Assembly (NCBI GenBank): GCA_018389105.1
Contig: JACATO010000591.1
Location: forward strand, 1,660,501 to 1,724,500
Direction of reading: 5' to 3'
Origin: Nautilus pompilius
Lineage: Eukaryota; Mollusca; Cephalopoda; Nautilida; Nautilidae
Length of the DNA: 64,000 bases
Both the position numbers and the translations under genes were made by a program. The notes under the pieces are model-generated. The model was not told the DNA's origin. It saw nothing but the letters and a program-made list of their open reading frames with translations, and did no database searches. The number at the start of each line of letters is the position of its first letter. Within the stretch, counting starts at the first letter, position 1. This document shows, piece after piece, positions 62,019-64,000 of this stretch.

Positions 62019-62046
62019 ACACACACACACACACACACACACACAT
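62019..62046. repeat. (CA)n microsatellite
   Basis: About 13 CA units. Confidence 0.93.
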
Positions 62047-62310
62047 GCACAAACAAACAAAACCTCTGCTGATGTCAATGTTTATGCATAGGGACAAATC
62101 AGCAGGGTTCCATTTCAGTAGCCAGCCACTATTTTCTATGAAACCAGGTGGTTAATGTGGCTTATAAACCCTCACCAAGAGAAACCAAGTGATGGTCCAG
62201 TTACTACACTAAGATGCAGTAGGTGGTGAAGCAGCAATTTCATTACTGGAATGTCTCTGTTTAGCTGTGGGAGAAAAACAGTGTTGACTAGACACTGGGT
62301 ATTTTATATT

Positions 62311-62490
62311 GGGTGCCATGGTGGTTTGGTGGCTACTGAACTATTAAGGTTGAGGGCCTCAGTCAAATTTCTGCATGGGGCCAACTCAATTTGGTGAACT
62401 TGGCTGGCTTGTGTGTTTTTTCTTACTCTTCTTCACTAGCCAGCTGTGTGTGATTTCTATGGACTCTCTGGTTTTCTCACAATTCTAAAA
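62311..62490 (+). mobile_element. tRNA-derived SINE copy
   Basis: Begins GGGTGCCATGGTGGTTTGGTGG (A-box region, shortened here to its pattern), then GGTTGAGGGCCTCAGTCAAA in the B-box position, then a TTGGCTGGCTTGTG core and TCTTCTTCACTAGCCAGCTG, matching the segment order of the other copies. The 3' end is approximate. Confidence 0.6.
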
Positions 62491-63240
62491 ATTAAAAATT
62501 CTCATAAACCATTTTGGTTGCTTTGCTTCTGAGATGTAGTGACAACTTCTAGCAAAAAAGGATTATGAGAGCCTATCACATACCTTGGCTATCTTAATGT
62601 GGCTAGTGACCCACAATTATTGGTACTCAACTCAGAGGAAGGCACATGATAATGATGCTTTGGCTTCTTACTGCAGGCACATTTTGTATATATATCACAG
62701 TACAACTGACCTAGCAAAGGTTGCTGAACTAATAGTATTTCATTTGCCCAAACCTTAGAAAATAAGCACATGTAACCTATCATTTTTGTATCATTATTTG
62801 AAGAGACTCACTAGGGTTGTTTTAGTAAATGTTGACAAAAGAACACAAAATGGACTATACATTTACTGTTAAACTATAAAATTAACCTTTTTAAAAACTT
62901 GTCAGCTCTAAAACAAAATTTTTGCTTGCTTTATTCTGAGCACTATTTGTGTAATTAATTTCTAATTTCAAAGCCTTTGATGAGAACTACCATGTCTGTG
63001 ACCTGTGGCCATTACTGTATTCTTAATGAGTTTCTTGTCATCGGGCTCTGATGTCTTTATGTATGACAGCTTTCTGTTCTAACTGAAATCTCTTGCTATA
63101 GCATAGATGTAGTTTAAAAGGGAGCCAGCTATTAGGAATTTATAAGCATAACTTTATTTGGAATGCTAAAATAGATTATATAAAATCTACACTAAGATTT
63201 TTATGTAAAATAATTTGTAGTTAACAGTTTTGGTGGTTCT

Positions 63241-63290
63241 GTATATATACATATATATATAGTGTGCGCACGCACATGCATGCGCACAAG
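63241..63290. repeat. AT-rich then alternating purine-pyrimidine tract
   Basis: TATATAC/ATATAT repeats pass into GTGTGCGCACGCACATGCAT, an alternating purine-pyrimidine stretch. Confidence 0.8.
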
Positions 63291-64000
63291 TGTATCATCA
63301 CTCTATGGCACTTGTGAATAGTTCTGTTTTGCATAAAACTTTTTATTGCAATAAATAAATTTCTTATAAAATTTTTCAGTAAACTAAAAACTAGAAAGCT
63401 GACTATCAGCAACATTCTTACTTGTTCAAGAATGAATTCCCTGAATAATGTCTTTTAATTTATCAAAAAATAAGAAGAAATTGTCACAAATTTTGACTAC
63501 TTTGAGTCTAATAAAGCTGTATTCTAGAAAATTCATGACAAATTGGCACTACAGTAGAACTGTGTCCTTATCATTAAATTGGAGAGAGCATGGCAAACCA
63601 ATTTTAAATTGATTTATGTTTGCTTGTGTCAAAAGTTACTTCATATAAAATAATCATTTTGATATTCTAAAAATGAAATTTATGAATAATTTCTATTTTA
63701 ATTTTACTGGTTAGCTTAATGCTGAAATTTAAACAAAACCTTAAAAGCACATGTTGCTAAGTAAGTTTCAGGTTTACTTCAGAAAAAATCCAACATAGCA
63801 CATAGTATACTTGTTATTTTTTCTAAGCTTTACAATAGGATACCTTGGTTTTAGTTTTCTCTTGGTTTACTGTGTAGTTGCATTAATTTATAAATTGTTT
63901 TTTTTATCTATTTTTGTTATTATGTAAAAAAAAGTGTCATTTTCCAGCTAAACAAGTTTCAAAGGACCCCTTATTTTATTTTTTCTGTATTTTCCTTTTT

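Larger units (their letters stand above)
54691..64000 (+). other. Intron of the alpha2/delta gene, running off the window
   Basis: Starts GTAAGT at 54691 and has no recognised acceptor plus homologous exon before the end, so the intron exceeds 9.3 kb. It holds the third 62-bp palindrome, a compound CA/CT microsatellite, TG, CA and AT repeats and two SINE copies. The open frames at 58160-58411, 59223-59594, 59961-60167, 60283-60639 and 60822-61194 show no domain I recognise. Confidence 0.7.

Noticed and set aside
54691-64000. Search for the next alpha2/delta exon
   Set aside because: No acceptor followed by a Leu-Gly-Val-like continuation in the required phase was found.
1-64000. CRISPR array, operon, tRNA or rRNA genes
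   Set aside because: Nothing resembling spaced repeats, polycistronic coding or intact RNA genes; the window is eukaryotic intronic DNA.

Overview
The window looks like animal nuclear DNA: AT-rich, very little coding sequence, long introns with GT-AG borders, and a mixture of decayed and fairly fresh transposons. The gene content and the mobile elements (tRNA-derived SINEs, a mariner of the kind often annotated 'GVQW3-like', Tigger/pogo, piggyBac and Tc1 relics) fit an invertebrate with a large genome, most likely a mollusc and perhaps a cephalopod. That placement is inference; no single sequence here proves it.

Only one host gene can be supported. It lies on the + strand and runs through the whole window: an alpha2/delta subunit of voltage-gated calcium channels, closest in motif content to the alpha2delta-3/-4 type (CACNA2D3/CACNA2D4; straightjacket in Drosophila). 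Eight internal exons (429-478, 21612-21716, 27928-27984, 29858-29941, 31517-31591, 49106-49183, 50960-51037, 54629-54690) give 589 coding bases, about 196 codons, under 1% of the window. They run from the end of the VWA domain through the Cache-like region to the start of the VGCC_alpha2 region. All internal junctions are phase 0; the first exon is entered with two bases of a split codon and the last exon leaves two bases. The start codon, signal peptide and MIDAS part of the VWA domain lie upstream, and the C-terminus lies beyond 64000.

The introns carry the rest. Intron 479-21611 (21.1 kb) holds a Tc1-type element with perfect 21-bp inverted ends (2.9-4.0 kb), a degenerate Tigger-like element (6.3-8.3 kb), a nearly complete Tigger/pogo element (10245-12846) with a 247-bp internal tandem duplication, a second Tc1 relic (16.3-16.8 kb), four SINE copies and an LTR-like tandem repeat (19.5-19.8 kb). 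Intron 31592-49105 (17.5 kb) holds a third Tc1 relic, a long CT microsatellite, a LINE reverse-transcriptase relic, two piggyBac transposase fragments in opposite orientations, and a mariner element (43540-44857) with TA target duplications and a transposase broken by one stop and one 2-base loss. Smaller items include three copies of a ~62-bp near-palindrome, a 185-bp inverted-repeat MITE, a tentative kinesin-like pseudogene fragment and several microsatellites.

I found no RNA gene, no CRISPR array, no operon and no coherent new multi-gene system. The most notable observations are structural: the tandem duplication inside the Tigger transposase, the opposed piggyBac halves, the repeated 62-bp hairpin element, and the unusual exon 5 to exon 6 junction of the calcium-channel gene.
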